A stretch of 64,000 bases of DNA from Sphingobium psychrophilum (lineage in GTDB: Bacteria > Pseudomonadota > Alphaproteobacteria > Sphingomonadales > Sphingomonadaceae). A model generated the notes under the pieces. That model searched no databases and had not been told where the DNA came from. It worked only from the letters and a program-made list of their open reading frames with translations. The DNA lies in assembly GCF_012927105.1 (NCBI RefSeq), contig NZ_JABBFV010000014.1, forward strand, positions 1 to 64,000. The letters run 5' to 3'. This document shows, one piece after another, positions 27,268 to 36,328 of this stretch; positions within the stretch are counted from its first letter, which is position 1; each line of letters starts with the position of its first letter. Made by a program: the position numbers and the translations under genes.

Positions 27268-27311
27268 AGGCTTGCTCCGCAGCGCGCGGGTCGTTACCGC
27301 GCTTTCCCATT

Positions 27312-28712
27312 ATGCAATATCAAAGCACCAGGGGAAGCGCGCCCGCGCTCGGTTTCGAAGACGTCACGCTGGCGGGACTCGCGTCCGACGGCGGCCTGTA
27401 TCTGCCGACCAGCTGGCCCGCCTTTTCGACCGATCAGATTCGCGGCCTTGCCGGCCTCTCCTATGTCGAAACCGCCGTCCGGGTGATGGCGCCCTTCGTT
27501 GCGGGGTCGCTCAGCGAGGACGAACTGCGCGACCTGTGCGTCGCCGCTTATGGCCGCTTCAGCCATCAGGCCGTGACCCCGCTGGTCCAGCTCGACCATC
27601 AGCACTGGCTGCTCGAACTGTTCCACGGCCCCACGCTCGCCTTCAAGGACGTCGCGCTCCAGCTGCTCGGCCAGCTGTTCGAACGCTTCCTCTCGCGCCG
27701 CGACGATCACCTGACCATCGTCGGCGCGACGTCGGGCGACACCGGGTCGGCGGCGATCGATGCGGTGGCGGGGCGTGAGAAGATCGACATCTTCATGCTC
27801 CATCCCGAAGGCCGCGTGTCGGACGTGCAGCGGCGCCAGATGACGACCGTGCTGGCCCCCAATGTCTACAATATCGCGATCGACGGCAGTTTCGACGATG
27901 CGCAGGCGCTGGTGAAGGCGATGTTCAACGATGCGGCGTTCAAGGGCCGCTTCAACCTGTCGGCGGTGAACAGCATCAACTGGGCGCGGCTGATGGCGCA
28001 AATCGTCTATTATTTCTACGCCGCCGTGCGCCTGGGCGCGCCGGAACGCGAAGTCGCCTTCTCCGTCCCCACCGGCAATTTCGGGGACGTGTTCGCCGGC
28101 TATGTCGCGGCCAAGATGGGCCTGCCGGTCGCCAAGCTGATCGTCGCGACCAACGTCAACGACATCCTGCACCGCGCCCTGTCCGATGGCGATTACAGCC
28201 AGGGCCAGGTCGTGCCGACCGCCACCCCCAGCATGGACATCCAGGTCAGCTCCAATTTCGAGCGGCTGCTGTTCGACGCGGGCGGCCGCGACGGTCTGGC
28301 GCTGGCCGACCAGATGCGCGGCTTCGAAACCAGCAAGGCTATGCGCCTGACCAACGCCCAGCGCGAGGGCGCGGCGCATCTGTTCAGCTCCGCGCGCGTC
28401 GATGCCGACGGCATGACGACCGCGATGCGCTGGGCCTATGACGGCGCTGGCCAGATCCTCGACCCGCATAGCGCGATCGGGCTGGCGGCGGCGCGCGAAG
28501 CCAGCATCGATCCGTCCATCCCGGTGGTCACGCTGGCGACCGCCCATCCGGCCAAGTTCCGTGATGCGGTCGAGCGCGCCACCGGCACCCGCCCCCCGCT
28601 CCCGGCGCGCATGGGCGACCTGTTCGCCCGCGAGGAAAGCTATGTGAAGCTGCCCGGCACGTTCGAAGCGGTCACCGCCTACATCGCCGAACGCGCGACG
28701 CCGCGCGGGTAA
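27312..28712 (+). CDS. thrC: Threonine synthase
   Basis: A PLP enzyme converting O-phosphohomoserine to threonine. It is 466 aa from MQYQSTRGSAPALGF; the frame is open upstream only over surf1. The PLP lysine is in LFHGPTLAFKDVALQLLG, and the phosphate-binding loop is VGATSGDTGSAAIDAV. Its length and N-terminal domain match the long proteobacterial/fungal class of threonine synthases. The methyltransferase gene begins 5 bp after its stop. Confidence 0.95.
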   Translation: MQYQSTRGSAPALGFEDVTLAGLASDGGLYLPTSWPAFSTDQIRGLAGLSYVETAVRVMAPFVAGSLSEDELRDLCVAAYGRFSHQAVTPLVQLDHQHWLLELFHGPTLAFKDVALQLLGQLFERFLSRRDDHLTIVGATSGDTGSAAIDAVAGREKIDIFMLHPEGRVSDVQRRQMTTVLAPNVYNIAIDGSFDDAQALVKAMFNDAAFKGRFNLSAVNSINWARLMAQIVYYFYAAVRLGAPEREVAFSVPTGNFGDVFAGYVAAKMGLPVAKLIVATNVNDILHRALSDGDYSQGQVVPTATPSMDIQVSSNFERLLFDAGGRDGLALADQMRGFETSKAMRLTNAQREGAAHLFSSARVDADGMTTAMRWAYDGAGQILDPHSAIGLAAAREASIDPSIPVVTLATAHPAKFRDAVERATGTRPPLPARMGDLFAREESYVKLPGTFEAVTAYIAERATPRG

Positions 28713-28717
28713 GCCAA

Positions 28718-29587
28718 GTGGAACTGAAAACCCTGATCGGCGAACCCTGGTCCGATTACGGCCTGCTCGATTCGGGTGACGGGCGGAAGCTGGAACGCTA
28801 TGGCCGTTTTCGCTTCATCCGCCCGGAACCGCAGGCGATGTGGAAGCCCGCGACGACCGACTGGAAAGCCGACGGCGAATTTATCCCCGGATCGGACGAG
28901 GATGGCGGCGGTCGCTGGTATTATGAAAAGCCGGTCCCGGCGGAGGGCTGGCCGCTGCACTGGCGCGAAGTCACCTTCCGGTCGAGTTGCACGCCCTTCC
29001 GCCATCTCGGCTTCTTCCCCGACATGGCGCCGATCTGGGACGATCTGCGCGCCACCTATGCCGACAAGCCGGACGCTGAGGTCATGAACCTGTTCGGCTA
29101 TACCGGCGTCGGCACGCTGGCGCTGTCGGCGGGCGGCGCGCGCATGGTCCATGTCGATGCGTCGAAGAAATCGGTGGCGCAGGCCCGCGCCAATGCCGAC
29201 CTGTCGGGCATGGCGGACAAGCCCATTCGCTGGATCGTGGAAGACGCCGCCAAATTCGTCGCCCGCGAAGTGCGCCGCAACCGCCGCTATGACGGCATAT
29301 TGCTCGACCCGCCCAAATATGGCCGCGGTCCCGATGGCGAAGTCTGGCGGCTGGAGGAAGACCTGCCCGCCCTCATCGCCAATTGCCGCGCGCTGCTTGA
29401 CGCGGACAGCCGGTTCCTGTTCCTGACCGTCTATGCCGTGCGCATGTCGGCGCTGGCGATCGGCGAATTGCTGCGCCAGGCGTTCGCCGACCTGCCGGGC
29501 ACCGTCGAGGCGGGCGAACTGGCGGTGCGGGAAGAAGCACGCGGCATTGCCCTGCCTACGGCAATCTGGGCACGCTGGAAGCGGTAG
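28718..29587 (+). CDS. Class I SAM-dependent methyltransferase, RlmI/RlmK-like
   Basis: A 289-aa predicted RNA/small-molecule methyltransferase starting at a GTG 5 bp after thrC. The SAM-binding motif is MNLFGYTGVGTLALSAGGA, the acidic adenosine-binding strand VHVDASKKSVAQARANADLS, and the catalytic-site motif YDGILLDPPKYGRGP. This is the motif set of the RlmI/RlmK 23S rRNA cytosine/guanine methyltransferase family, but the N-terminal PUA domain of RlmI is not evident. The target base cannot be assigned. Confidence 0.85.
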   Translation: MELKTLIGEPWSDYGLLDSGDGRKLERYGRFRFIRPEPQAMWKPATTDWKADGEFIPGSDEDGGGRWYYEKPVPAEGWPLHWREVTFRSSCTPFRHLGFFPDMAPIWDDLRATYADKPDAEVMNLFGYTGVGTLALSAGGARMVHVDASKKSVAQARANADLSGMADKPIRWIVEDAAKFVAREVRRNRRYDGILLDPPKYGRGPDGEVWRLEEDLPALIANCRALLDADSRFLFLTVYAVRMSALAIGELLRQAFADLPGTVEAGELAVREEARGIALPTAIWARWKR

Positions 29588-29621
29588 GCAGTTTTAGGGC
29601 GGCCGGATGAGGACCGTCGCT

Positions 29622-29687
29622 GTTCCCCGGCGCAGGCCGGGGTCCAGTCCCACGCTCTGAACTGGACCCCGGCCTACGCCGGGGAAC
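29622..29687. repeat. Palindromic repeat, GTTCCCCGG family, copy 1
   Basis: A 66-bp inverted repeat: GTTCCCCGGCGCAGGCCGGG at the left and its near-complement at the right, with GTCCAGT/ACTGGAC inside and a short central loop. A nearly identical copy is at 37874-37938. It lies between convergent genes and could fold into a strong hairpin serving as a terminator for both. Confidence 0.85.
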
Positions 29688-29689
29688 GT

Positions 29690-30073
29690 CTATCCCAGCG
29701 TGACGTAGATCTCAGCCTCGATCACCCAATCGCCGCCTATCTCACGCCATTTGGCGCTATAACTGCCGGACGCTTGGCGAACGCCATCCACGACACCCTG
29801 CCAGACGCCATGCTCCATCGCGATCGGCTCCACCGGCGACGCGACGATCCTTTCGGGCGTCCGGGTATAGATCATGCGCGCCTTGGCAGCGAACTCGCGC
29901 TTCCACGCCATTATTTGCGCCTTGCGCCCGGCAATGACGGCACTGTCAGTGCCCGTGACCATCACGACATCCATCGCCAGCAGCGGCCCGATGGCGGCTA
30001 AATCCGCGTCGGCGAGCGCGCGGTTGAACGCGGCGCGGCGCAGACGAATGGCAAGGTCGGCGGTGGCGGTCAT
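29690..30073 (-). CDS. NTF2-like (DUF4440/SnoaL-type) protein
   Basis: A 127-aa cytoplasmic protein with the cone-shaped NTF2-like fold pattern: N-terminal helices (LAIRLRRAAFNRALADADLA), the segment IGPLLAMDVVMVTGTDSAVI, and the C-terminal strands SGSYSAKWREIGGDWVIEAE. Proteins of this type include small-molecule-binding and isomerase-like members; no catalytic assignment is possible. It is flanked on both sides by palindromic repeats. Confidence 0.75.
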   Translation of the reverse strand: MTATADLAIRLRRAAFNRALADADLAAIGPLLAMDVVMVTGTDSAVIAGRKAQIMAWKREFAAKARMIYTRTPERIVASPVEPIAMEHGVWQGVVDGVRQASGSYSAKWREIGGDWVIEAEIYVTLG

Positions 30074-30093
30074 CTCCAGAAAAAACTTTCGAT

Positions 30094-30167
30094 CCGTTCG
30101 TTTCGAGCGCAGTCGAGAAACGCTCGCGCTGTGCTATCCGCTTCTCGACTGCGCTCGAAGCGAACGG
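30094..30167. repeat. Palindromic repeat, CCGTTCGTTTCGAGC family, copy 1
   Basis: Two 26-bp arms (30094-30119 and 30142-30167) are inverted complements with a single mismatch, separated by 22 bp. The core is TTTCGAGCGCAGTCGAGAA. A related, rearranged copy lies at 36234-36286. Elements of this form are widespread between genes in sphingomonads. Confidence 0.85.
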
Positions 30168-30174
30168 GGTTTGC

Positions 30175-30486
30175 TCACCCGCACCGCGCGGACGTAATCG
30201 CCATCGCCGCGTCATAGCTGACCGTCAGCCGATCAGGCCGAAAATCCATCGTCATCGCCATGCCCGGCCCGCCCCAGCGCAATGTCTTCGCGCCCGACGC
30301 CTTGAGCAAGGCCGCGCCTACCTCGGCGCTCGCCTTCTGCCCGACGAAACTTTCCAGGCCGTCATTGCGGCATGGTCCTTCGGCGCTGGCGGGCGGGGTG
30401 CCTTGTCCCGGCCCGTTCGCCCCGGCGCAGGCGGCCAGGGACAGAGCCATCAGGCTCGCAATCACCATCCGCCCAGCCCGCTCCAT
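30175..30486 (-). CDS. I78-family peptidase inhibitor-like lipoprotein
   Basis: A 103-aa exported protein with a lipoprotein signal ending in LSLAAC (Cys20). The mature part has the I78 inhibitor features: Cys in GPCRNDGLESFVGQKAS, the loop ALLKASGAKTLRWGGPGM, and the C-terminal PDRLTVSYDAAMAITSARCG, where two cysteines probably form a disulfide. Family members inhibit serine peptidases in the periplasm or outside the cell. It lies 10 bp downstream of rnd. Confidence 0.82.
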   Translation of the reverse strand: MERAGRMVIASLMALSLAACAGANGPGQGTPPASAEGPCRNDGLESFVGQKASAEVGAALLKASGAKTLRWGGPGMAMTMDFRPDRLTVSYDAAMAITSARCG

Positions 30487-30496
30487 CGCCGCTCTC

Positions 30497-31663
30497 CTAT
30501 TCCGTGCGCGTCATCTTCAACCGGCCATTTTTGACCGCAAAGGCCATGCGCCCTTCGACCAGATCAACGGCATCGCGGCCAAATTGTTCATAACGCCAGC
30601 CCTCCAATATGGAGAGGCCGTCGCGCACGCCCGCGGCCAGCGCGTCGATATCGTCCGTCCGCGCGATCAGCCGCGACGCGACATTGATGTCGCGCGACCG
30701 GATTTTGAGCAGCAGCTTGAGCAGGTCGGCGACCAGTGCCCCATCCTTGCCCAGCCCCGGTCGCTTGGGATCGCGCTCGGGCATCTCGTCCTTGTCGAGC
30801 GGCTGGTGCTTGGCCAGCGCGCCCATCAGCCGCGCGCCGATGTCATTGCTGCGCCAGGCCGCGCTCAACCCGCGCACCTTGGCCAGATCCTCCTGCGTGC
30901 GCGGCGGGTGGCTGGCGATGTCGGCCAGCGTCTCGTCCTTCACGATCCGCCCGCGCGGCAGGTTCTTGTCCTGCGCCTCGATCTCGCGCCAGGCGGCCAG
31001 TGCCTTGAGCCGCCCCAGCACATCCGCCTTCTTGCTGGCGATTCGCACACGCTGCCACGCCTGCTGCGGGTCGTTTTCATAATGGGACGGGTCGCTGATC
31101 CGCTCCATTTCCTGGTCCAGCCAGTCACCGCGCCCGGTCTTGCGCAACTCCTCCAGCATCTTGGGGAATATCTGGATCAGATAGGTGACGTCGCCGATCG
31201 CATAGTCGATCTGCCGCTTGTCCAGCGGCCGGCGCGCCCAATCGGTAAAGCGCGCGCCCTTGTCCAGCACCACGCCCATCCACGCATCGACCAGATTGCC
31301 GTACCCGATCTGCTCGCCAAGCCCCAGCGCCATCGCCGCGATCTGTGTGTCGAACATCGGGTGCGGCGTCTTGCCGGTCAGATTGTGGACGATCTCGATA
31401 TCCTGCCCGCCGGCATGGAAGACCTTCAGCACATCCTCATTCTCGCACATCAGGTCGAGCAGGGGCTTCAGGTCGATGCCCGGCGCCTTGGGATCGATCG
31501 CGGCGGCCTCATGGGGGTCGGCGACCTGCACCAGGCACAGTTCGGGCCAATAGCTGTTTTCCCGCATGAACTCGGTATCGACGGCGATATAGGGCGATTT
31601 GGCGATGCGGGCGCAGAAATCGGAAAGCGTCTTGCTGTCGGTAATCAGCGGATGAATTTGCAT
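30497..31663 (-). CDS. rnd: Ribonuclease D
   Basis: A 3'-5' exoribonuclease that trims tRNA precursors. It is 388 aa. DEDD catalytic motifs are visible: Asp-Glu in IAVDTEFMRENSYWPELC, Asp in the second motif near VFHAGGQDIEIVHNL, and the third motif around QIDYAIGDVTYLIQIFPKM. HRDC-type helical domains follow (WREIEAQDKNLPRGRIVKDE). It is divergent from aspS with 126 bp between the starts. Confidence 0.94.
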   Translation of the reverse strand: MQIHPLITDSKTLSDFCARIAKSPYIAVDTEFMRENSYWPELCLVQVADPHEAAAIDPKAPGIDLKPLLDLMCENEDVLKVFHAGGQDIEIVHNLTGKTPHPMFDTQIAAMALGLGEQIGYGNLVDAWMGVVLDKGARFTDWARRPLDKRQIDYAIGDVTYLIQIFPKMLEELRKTGRGDWLDQEMERISDPSHYENDPQQAWQRVRIASKKADVLGRLKALAAWREIEAQDKNLPRGRIVKDETLADIASHPPRTQEDLAKVRGLSAAWRSNDIGARLMGALAKHQPLDKDEMPERDPKRPGLGKDGALVADLLKLLLKIRSRDINVASRLIARTDDIDALAAGVRDGLSILEGWRYEQFGRDAVDLVEGRMAFAVKNGRLKMTRTE

Positions 31664-31789
31664 ATGGTCTTCGATCTTATTATGGGCTGGCCCGCGTCCG
31701 GCGGACTGGTCAATGTTTGACAGGACTGGCCATAGCGGGACTGCAACAGTTTGTCATATCCGTAAACACGACTGAAAGACGCAAACGCC

Positions 31790-33574
31790 ATGCACGCCTA
31801 TCGCACCCACACCTGCGGCGCCCTGACCACAGCCGATGTCGGCAATGATGTGCGGGTGTCCGGCTGGGTGCATCGCAAGCGCGATCATGGCGGCGTGTTG
31901 TTCGTCGATCTGCGCGATCATTATGGCATTACCCAGATCGTGGCGAAGGCGGACAGCGATCCGCTGCGCACGCTGGAATCGCTCCGTCTCGAATCCGTGG
32001 TGACGATCGAGGGCAAGGTGGTCGCCCGCGCCGCCGAAGCCATCAACCCGCGCATGGCGACCGGCGAGATCGAAATCGTGGCCGAAAGCGTGACGGTCCT
32101 CTCGACCGCCGCCGAATTGCCGCTGCCGGTCGCGGGCGAGCAGGAATATCCCGAAGACATCCGCCTGCGCTATCGCTTCCTCGACCTGCGCCGCGAAACG
32201 CTGCACGCCAACATCGTCAAGCGCACCAGGATCATCTCCGACATGCGCCGCCGCATGGAAGGGATCGGCTTCACCGAATATTCCACGCCGATCCTGACCG
32301 CGTCCAGCCCGGAAGGCGCGCGCGACTTCCTGGTGCCCAGCCGCATCCATGCCGGCAAATTCTACGCCCTGCCGCAGGCGCCGCAGCAATATAAGCAGTT
32401 GCTGATGGTCGCGGGCTTCGACCGCTATTTCCAGATCGCCCCCTGCTTCCGCGACGAAGACCCGCGCGCCGATCGCCTGCCGGGCGAATTCTATCAGCTT
32501 GACCTCGAAATGAGCTTCGTCACCCAGGAAGACGTCTGGAACACGATGGAGCCGGTGATCGCTCAAGTGTTCGAACAATTCGCCGACGGCAAGCCGGTGA
32601 CCCCGTCGGGCAGCTTCCCGCGCATCCCGCACGCCGAAGCGCTGCTCAAGTACGGCAGCGACAAGCCCGACCTGCGCAATCCGATCCTCATCACCGACGT
32701 CACCGACCATTTCGTGGGGTCGGGCTTCGGCATCTTCGCGAGCCTGGTGGACAGCGGCAGCGTGATCCGCGCCATCCCCGCGCCGGGCGCGGGCGCTGGC
32801 AGCCGCAAATTCTTCGACGAAATGAACAATTGGGCGCGCGGCGAAGGCTATTCGGGCCTGGGCTATATCAACATCAAGGATGGCGTCCCCGGCGGCCCGA
32901 TCGCCAAGAACCATGGCGAGGAAGCGACCGCCAGGCTGATCGCAGCGCTCGGCCTTGGCCCCAATGACGGCGTGTTCTTCGCCGCGGGCAAGGAATCGCA
33001 GGCGGCCAAGCTGGCGGGCCTGGCCCGCACCCGCGTCGGCGAAACGCTGGACCTGATCGACAAGGATCGCTTCGACCTGTGCTGGATCGTGGACTTCCCC
33101 TTCTACGAATATGACGAAGACACCAAGTCGGTCGACTTCGCGCACAACCCCTTCTCGATGCCGCAGGGTGGCCTCGACGCGCTCAACAATCAAGACCCGC
33201 TGACGATCAACGCTTACCAGTATGACATGGTCTGCAACGGCTTCGAGATCGCGTCGGGATCGATCCGCAACCAGTCGCCCGAACTGATGGTCAAGGCGTT
33301 CGAACTGGTGGGCCTCAGCCAACAGGATGTGGAAGACCGCTTCGGCGGCCTCTACCGCGCCTTCCAGTACGGCGCGCCGCCCCATGGCGGCATGGCCGCT
33401 GGCGTCGACCGCATCGTGATGCTGCTGTGCGGCGCGCAGAATCTGCGCGAAATCACGCTGTTTCCGATGAACCAGCGCGCCGAAGACCTGCTGATGGGCG
33501 CCCCCAGCGCCGCCGAATTCAAGCAACTGCGCGAACTCCATGTCCGCGTCGTGGAGCCGCAGGCGAAGGGGTGA
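31790..33574 (+). CDS. aspS: Aspartyl-tRNA synthetase
   Basis: A class IIb aminoacyl-tRNA synthetase of 594 aa with the bacterial GAD insertion. An OB-fold anticodon-binding domain is at the N-terminus ([20 protein letters not shown]). Class II motif 2 is [19 protein letters not shown], and motif 3 is [14 protein letters not shown]. Many alphaproteobacterial AspRSs also charge tRNA-Asn for later amidation; whether this one does cannot be read from the sequence alone. Confidence 0.97.
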   Translation: MHAYRTHTCGALTTADVGNDVRVSGWVHRKRDHGGVLFVDLRDHYGITQIVAKADSDPLRTLESLRLESVVTIEGKVVARAAEAINPRMATGEIEIVAESVTVLSTAAELPLPVAGEQEYPEDIRLRYRFLDLRRETLHANIVKRTRIISDMRRRMEGIGFTEYSTPILTASSPEGARDFLVPSRIHAGKFYALPQAPQQYKQLLMVAGFDRYFQIAPCFRDEDPRADRLPGEFYQLDLEMSFVTQEDVWNTMEPVIAQVFEQFADGKPVTPSGSFPRIPHAEALLKYGSDKPDLRNPILITDVTDHFVGSGFGIFASLVDSGSVIRAIPAPGAGAGSRKFFDEMNNWARGEGYSGLGYINIKDGVPGGPIAKNHGEEATARLIAALGLGPNDGVFFAAGKESQAAKLAGLARTRVGETLDLIDKDRFDLCWIVDFPFYEYDEDTKSVDFAHNPFSMPQGGLDALNNQDPLTINAYQYDMVCNGFEIASGSIRNQSPELMVKAFELVGLSQQDVEDRFGGLYRAFQYGAPPHGGMAAGVDRIVMLLCGAQNLREITLFPMNQRAEDLLMGAPSAAEFKQLRELHVRVVEPQAKG

Positions 33575-33600
33575 TCCTCCACCAGCGTCGGAAGACATTG

Positions 33601-33662
33601 TTCGCGCACAGGCACAGAGGACGCCGAGATTTTTCTCTGTCCTCTCTGCGCCTCTGCGCGAA
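33601..33662. repeat. Imperfect inverted repeat, CTCTGCGCGAA family, copy 1
   Basis: TTCGCGCA at the left and TGCGCGAA at the right enclose CAGAGGACGCCGAGA, a T-run and CTCTGTCCTCTCTGCGCCTC. A second, longer and more diverged member is at 38051-38140 with the shared end CTCTGCGCGAA. It is placed between aspS and ppk2. Confidence 0.6.
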
Positions 33663-33763
33663 TCCTCTTTTCCGTCTTCCTGTCGCCACCATCATGCGGC
33701 CAAATTTGACTTTTCCCGCTCCAAAGCGTTGCCTGCCATAGCAACAGCATAGGAAGCGCCCCC

Positions 33764-34546
33764 ATGACCATCGACCTTGCCGATTACGAACAGGGCGGGA
33801 AATATAAGGGCGATTACGACGCCGACTTGGCTGCCCTCCAGCAGCGTCTCGCCAAAATCCAGGTCGCGCATATCCTGCACGGCAAGCGCAGCGTCATCCT
33901 GCTGGAGGGCTGGGACGCCGCGGGCAAGGGCGGCATTATCAAGCGGATGACCGCCGACTGGGACCCGCGCTATTATCAGGTCCATCCGATTTCCGCGCCG
34001 ACGGACGAAGAACGCGACCATCATTTTCTCTGGCGTTTCTGGACGCGCCTGCCCGCCAGCCACAATATCGGCCTGTTCGACCGCAGTTGGTACGGCCGCG
34101 TGCTGGTCGAACGGGTCGAGGGCTTTTGCAGCAAGGCCGACTGGAGGCGCGGCTATGATGAAATCAACGCCTTCGAAAAGCAGCTGGCGCAGAACGGCAC
34201 CAATTTCGTCAAATTGTTCGTCCACATCACGCAGGAAACCCAGGACGAGCAGCTCGCCCAGCGGCTCGATACGCCCTGGAAGCGGTGGAAGACCGGCGCG
34301 GACGATTATCGCAATCGCGCGAAGCGGGCGGACTATCTCGACGCCATGCATGCGATGTTCAAGAAAACCGACAGCAAGCACGCGCCCTGGCAGGTGATCG
34401 ACAATAATCACCGCAAGGCCGGCCGGATCGCGGCGCTGACCTATGTCGCGGACCGGCTGGAAAAGCTGGTGCCGATGGATTTCCCCGATGCAGACCCCGC
34501 GGTGATCAAGCTGGCACAGGATGCGTTCGGCTATAAATCTAAATAA
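33764..34546 (+). CDS. ppk2: Polyphosphate kinase 2 family protein
   Basis: It transfers phosphate between polyphosphate and nucleotides. It is 260 aa, a single-domain PPK2. The Walker A motif is LEGWDAAGKGGIIKRMTADW, the lid/Walker B segment IGLFDRSWYGRVLVERVEGF, and KAGRIAALTYVADRLEK follows near the C-terminus. Which substrate class it belongs to (NDP, NMP or both) is not decided. A PHO-box-like sequence occurs just downstream, before the chemoreceptor gene. Confidence 0.93.
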   Translation: MTIDLADYEQGGKYKGDYDADLAALQQRLAKIQVAHILHGKRSVILLEGWDAAGKGGIIKRMTADWDPRYYQVHPISAPTDEERDHHFLWRFWTRLPASHNIGLFDRSWYGRVLVERVEGFCSKADWRRGYDEINAFEKQLAQNGTNFVKLFVHITQETQDEQLAQRLDTPWKRWKTGADDYRNRAKRADYLDAMHAMFKKTDSKHAPWQVIDNNHRKAGRIAALTYVADRLEKLVPMDFPDADPAVIKLAQDAFGYKSK

Positions 34547-34556
34547 AAACAATAAC

Positions 34557-34574
34557 TTGTAACAAAATTGTCAT
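34557..34574 (+). promoter_or_regulatory. PHO-box-like direct repeat upstream of the chemoreceptor gene
   Basis: TTGTAAC (34557-34563) and TTGTCAT (34568-34574) are spaced by exactly 11 bp start to start with AAAA between them. This resembles the PhoB site CTGTCAT-N4-CTGTCAT. It lies 46 bp before the start of the chemoreceptor gene in the only AT-rich stretch nearby. It suggests control by phosphate starvation but is a weak-consensus match. Confidence 0.45.
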
Positions 34575-34620
34575 GAAATTCTAACCGCGCATTTACCATT
34601 CGCGGTCTAAGCCGCTGTCC

Positions 34621-35934
34621 ATGTTCGCAGCGCCCATCGCCATGCCCGACCCGTCCCTCGTCCCCGATCTGCCCCTGGCTGACCGGACGGCGGTCGTGCG
34701 CCTGGGCCAGCCGCTCAGCGAAGCGGTCGACTGGTTCCAGCGCGATTCGGGGCTGCGGCTGCTGCCGGTGCTTGATGCGCGCGACCGGCCGGTGGGGGCG
34801 ATTTACGAGCGCGACATGCGCCGCATCCTGTTCAACCCCTTCGGCCATGCCCTGCTGCGCAATCCCAGTTTCGGCGGGCGGCTGGACGATCATGTCCGTC
34901 CCTGCGCCAGCGTCGATCGCACCGCCAGCGTCGAGATACTGGTCGACCTGTTCGCCGCCCAGGGGGCGGGCTGCGACGGGCTGATCGTCACCGACGGCGG
35001 CGTCTATAGCGGCGTGCTCGATGGCGGGCTACTGCTACGGCTGGCGGCCGATCGCGACGCGCGGGTGGCGCTGGCGCGAAGCGCACGGGTCGAACAGATC
35101 ACCCAGGAAAGCGCAGCCTTCCGCCAGGATATCGCGACGATGATCGCCGACATGGCGGCGATGGCCGAGCGGCTGTCGGCGCTGGCGGGGCAGGCGGCGG
35201 AGCGGGCCGCGGGCGACGGGGCCGATTCTGCGGCGATGGCCGTCGCTGCGGCGCAGACGGCCGAGCGGCTGGCCGACCTGGCGTCGGGCGGCGCGGACCT
35301 CAGCCAGTTGTTCCGGGCGATGGAGGCTGAGGCGCAGGCGGCGGGCGCGGCGATATCGGAGGCGGCGGCGCGCAGCCGATCCGGGGTCGAGCGCAGCGCC
35401 GCGCTCCGGGTCGAGGCGGATGGCATCGGCGAAGTCATTGCCCTCATTGACAGCATCGCCCGCTCCACCGCCATGCTGGCGCTCAACGCGGGCATAGAGG
35501 CGGCGCGCGCCGGGGAAGCGGGGCAGGGCTTTGCCGTGGTCGCGCGCGAAGTCAAATCGCTCGCCCAGCAGACCCGCGACGCGGCGGCCGGCATCGCCGG
35601 GCGGATCGACCATATCCGCGCCGCCATCGGCGAAGTGGCGGCCGGCCACGCCCATATGGACGCCACCATGGCCCGCGCCGACCGGCTGTCGGCGGCGGTG
35701 TTCGAAGCCGTGGCACGGCAAAGCCTCTTCAGCCGGACGATAGCCGACAGCGTAGCGGAGGCGGGATCGTCCAGCGCCCACATCCGCACCGGCGCGCGCC
35801 AGATCAGCGACAACGCCCAGGCCAGCGTGCTGGCGGCGCGGGGGATGCGCGATGTCGCCGATCGACTGGCGGATGAAGCGCATCGGCTGGAGCAGCGCGC
35901 GGGCGGCTTTATCGCGGCCATCCGCGCCGCCTGA
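34621..35934 (+). CDS. Soluble methyl-accepting chemotaxis-type receptor with N-terminal CBS-like domain
   Basis: A 437-aa receptor with no membrane helix. Residues about 20-150 resemble a CBS domain pair ([37 protein letters not shown]), with the segment [20 protein letters not shown] between them. From about 165 onward it is a coiled-coil MCP signalling domain with the hairpin tip sequence [20 protein letters not shown] followed by [17 protein letters not shown]. It would sense a cytoplasmic ligand, possibly a nucleotide, and signal to CheA or a related kinase. No che genes are nearby. An in-frame ATG at 34642 is an alternative start. Confidence 0.88.
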   Translation: MFAAPIAMPDPSLVPDLPLADRTAVVRLGQPLSEAVDWFQRDSGLRLLPVLDARDRPVGAIYERDMRRILFNPFGHALLRNPSFGGRLDDHVRPCASVDRTASVEILVDLFAAQGAGCDGLIVTDGGVYSGVLDGGLLLRLAADRDARVALARSARVEQITQESAAFRQDIATMIADMAAMAERLSALAGQAAERAAGDGADSAAMAVAAAQTAERLADLASGGADLSQLFRAMEAEAQAAGAAISEAAARSRSGVERSAALRVEADGIGEVIALIDSIARSTAMLALNAGIEAARAGEAGQGFAVVAREVKSLAQQTRDAAAGIAGRIDHIRAAIGEVAAGHAHMDATMARADRLSAAVFEAVARQSLFSRTIADSVAEAGSSSAHIRTGARQISDNAQASVLAARGMRDVADRLADEAHRLEQRAGGFIAAIRAA

Positions 35935-36028
35935 ATAATCCTACTGGCGTCCGCGCCAAATGGCGCTAGGCTGGCTTTCCAAAGGTGCCGCATTGTCAAA
36001 ATGCGGCCACAAAAAAGGAGAGGACGCC

Positions 36029-36214
36029 ATGCTCGTGATGTTCGTCGGCACCGATCGCACCCAGACCGCGATCAACCCCGCGCAGGTCACCTTCGTCTCC
36101 CAGGTCAGCGACGGCACACGCATCCGCTTCAGCGAGGGCCGCAGCGTCACTGTGACTGAGCCGATCGGGGCCGTGCTGGACAGCCTCAACCAGGCGCTAC
36201 GCCCGCACGAATAG
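36029..36214 (+). CDS. Small 61-aa protein of unknown function
   Basis: It starts at 36029 behind a strong ribosome site (AAGGAGAGG, 36015-36023). The frame continues upstream, but only this ATG is well placed. The sequence reads as short beta strands: INPAQVTFVSQVSDGTRIRF then SEGRSVTVTEPIGAVLDSL. The pattern (strand, turn, strand, EP, amphipathic helix) is weakly reminiscent of FlbD-like small proteins, but I do not claim homology. It follows the chemoreceptor gene by 94 bp on the same strand. Confidence 0.7.
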   Translation: MLVMFVGTDRTQTAINPAQVTFVSQVSDGTRIRFSEGRSVTVTEPIGAVLDSLNQALRPHE

Positions 36215-36233
36215 GGCGTAAAGACTTTAACGT

Positions 36234-36286
36234 CCGTTCGTTTCGAGCGAAGCCTGTCCTGAACTTCGTCGAAGGGTCGAGAAACG
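36234..36286. repeat. Repeat of the CCGTTCGTTTCGAGC family, copy 2
   Basis: It starts CCGTTCGTTTCGAGCGAAG and ends GGGTCGAGAAACG, with an inserted AGCCTGTCCTGAACTTCGTCGAA module. It shares the first 15 bp and the TCGAGAAACG end with copy 1 at 30094. It lies between the small 61-aa gene and the beta-lactamase-like gene. Confidence 0.75.
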
Positions 36287-36328
36287 CCAGGCACAGCTTT
36301 CTCCACCCGCCCGAACCGAACGGCAGGC

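Noticed and set aside
31754..33598. 614-codon open frame on the minus strand
   Set aside because: Antisense to aspS, which has all class II synthetase motifs.
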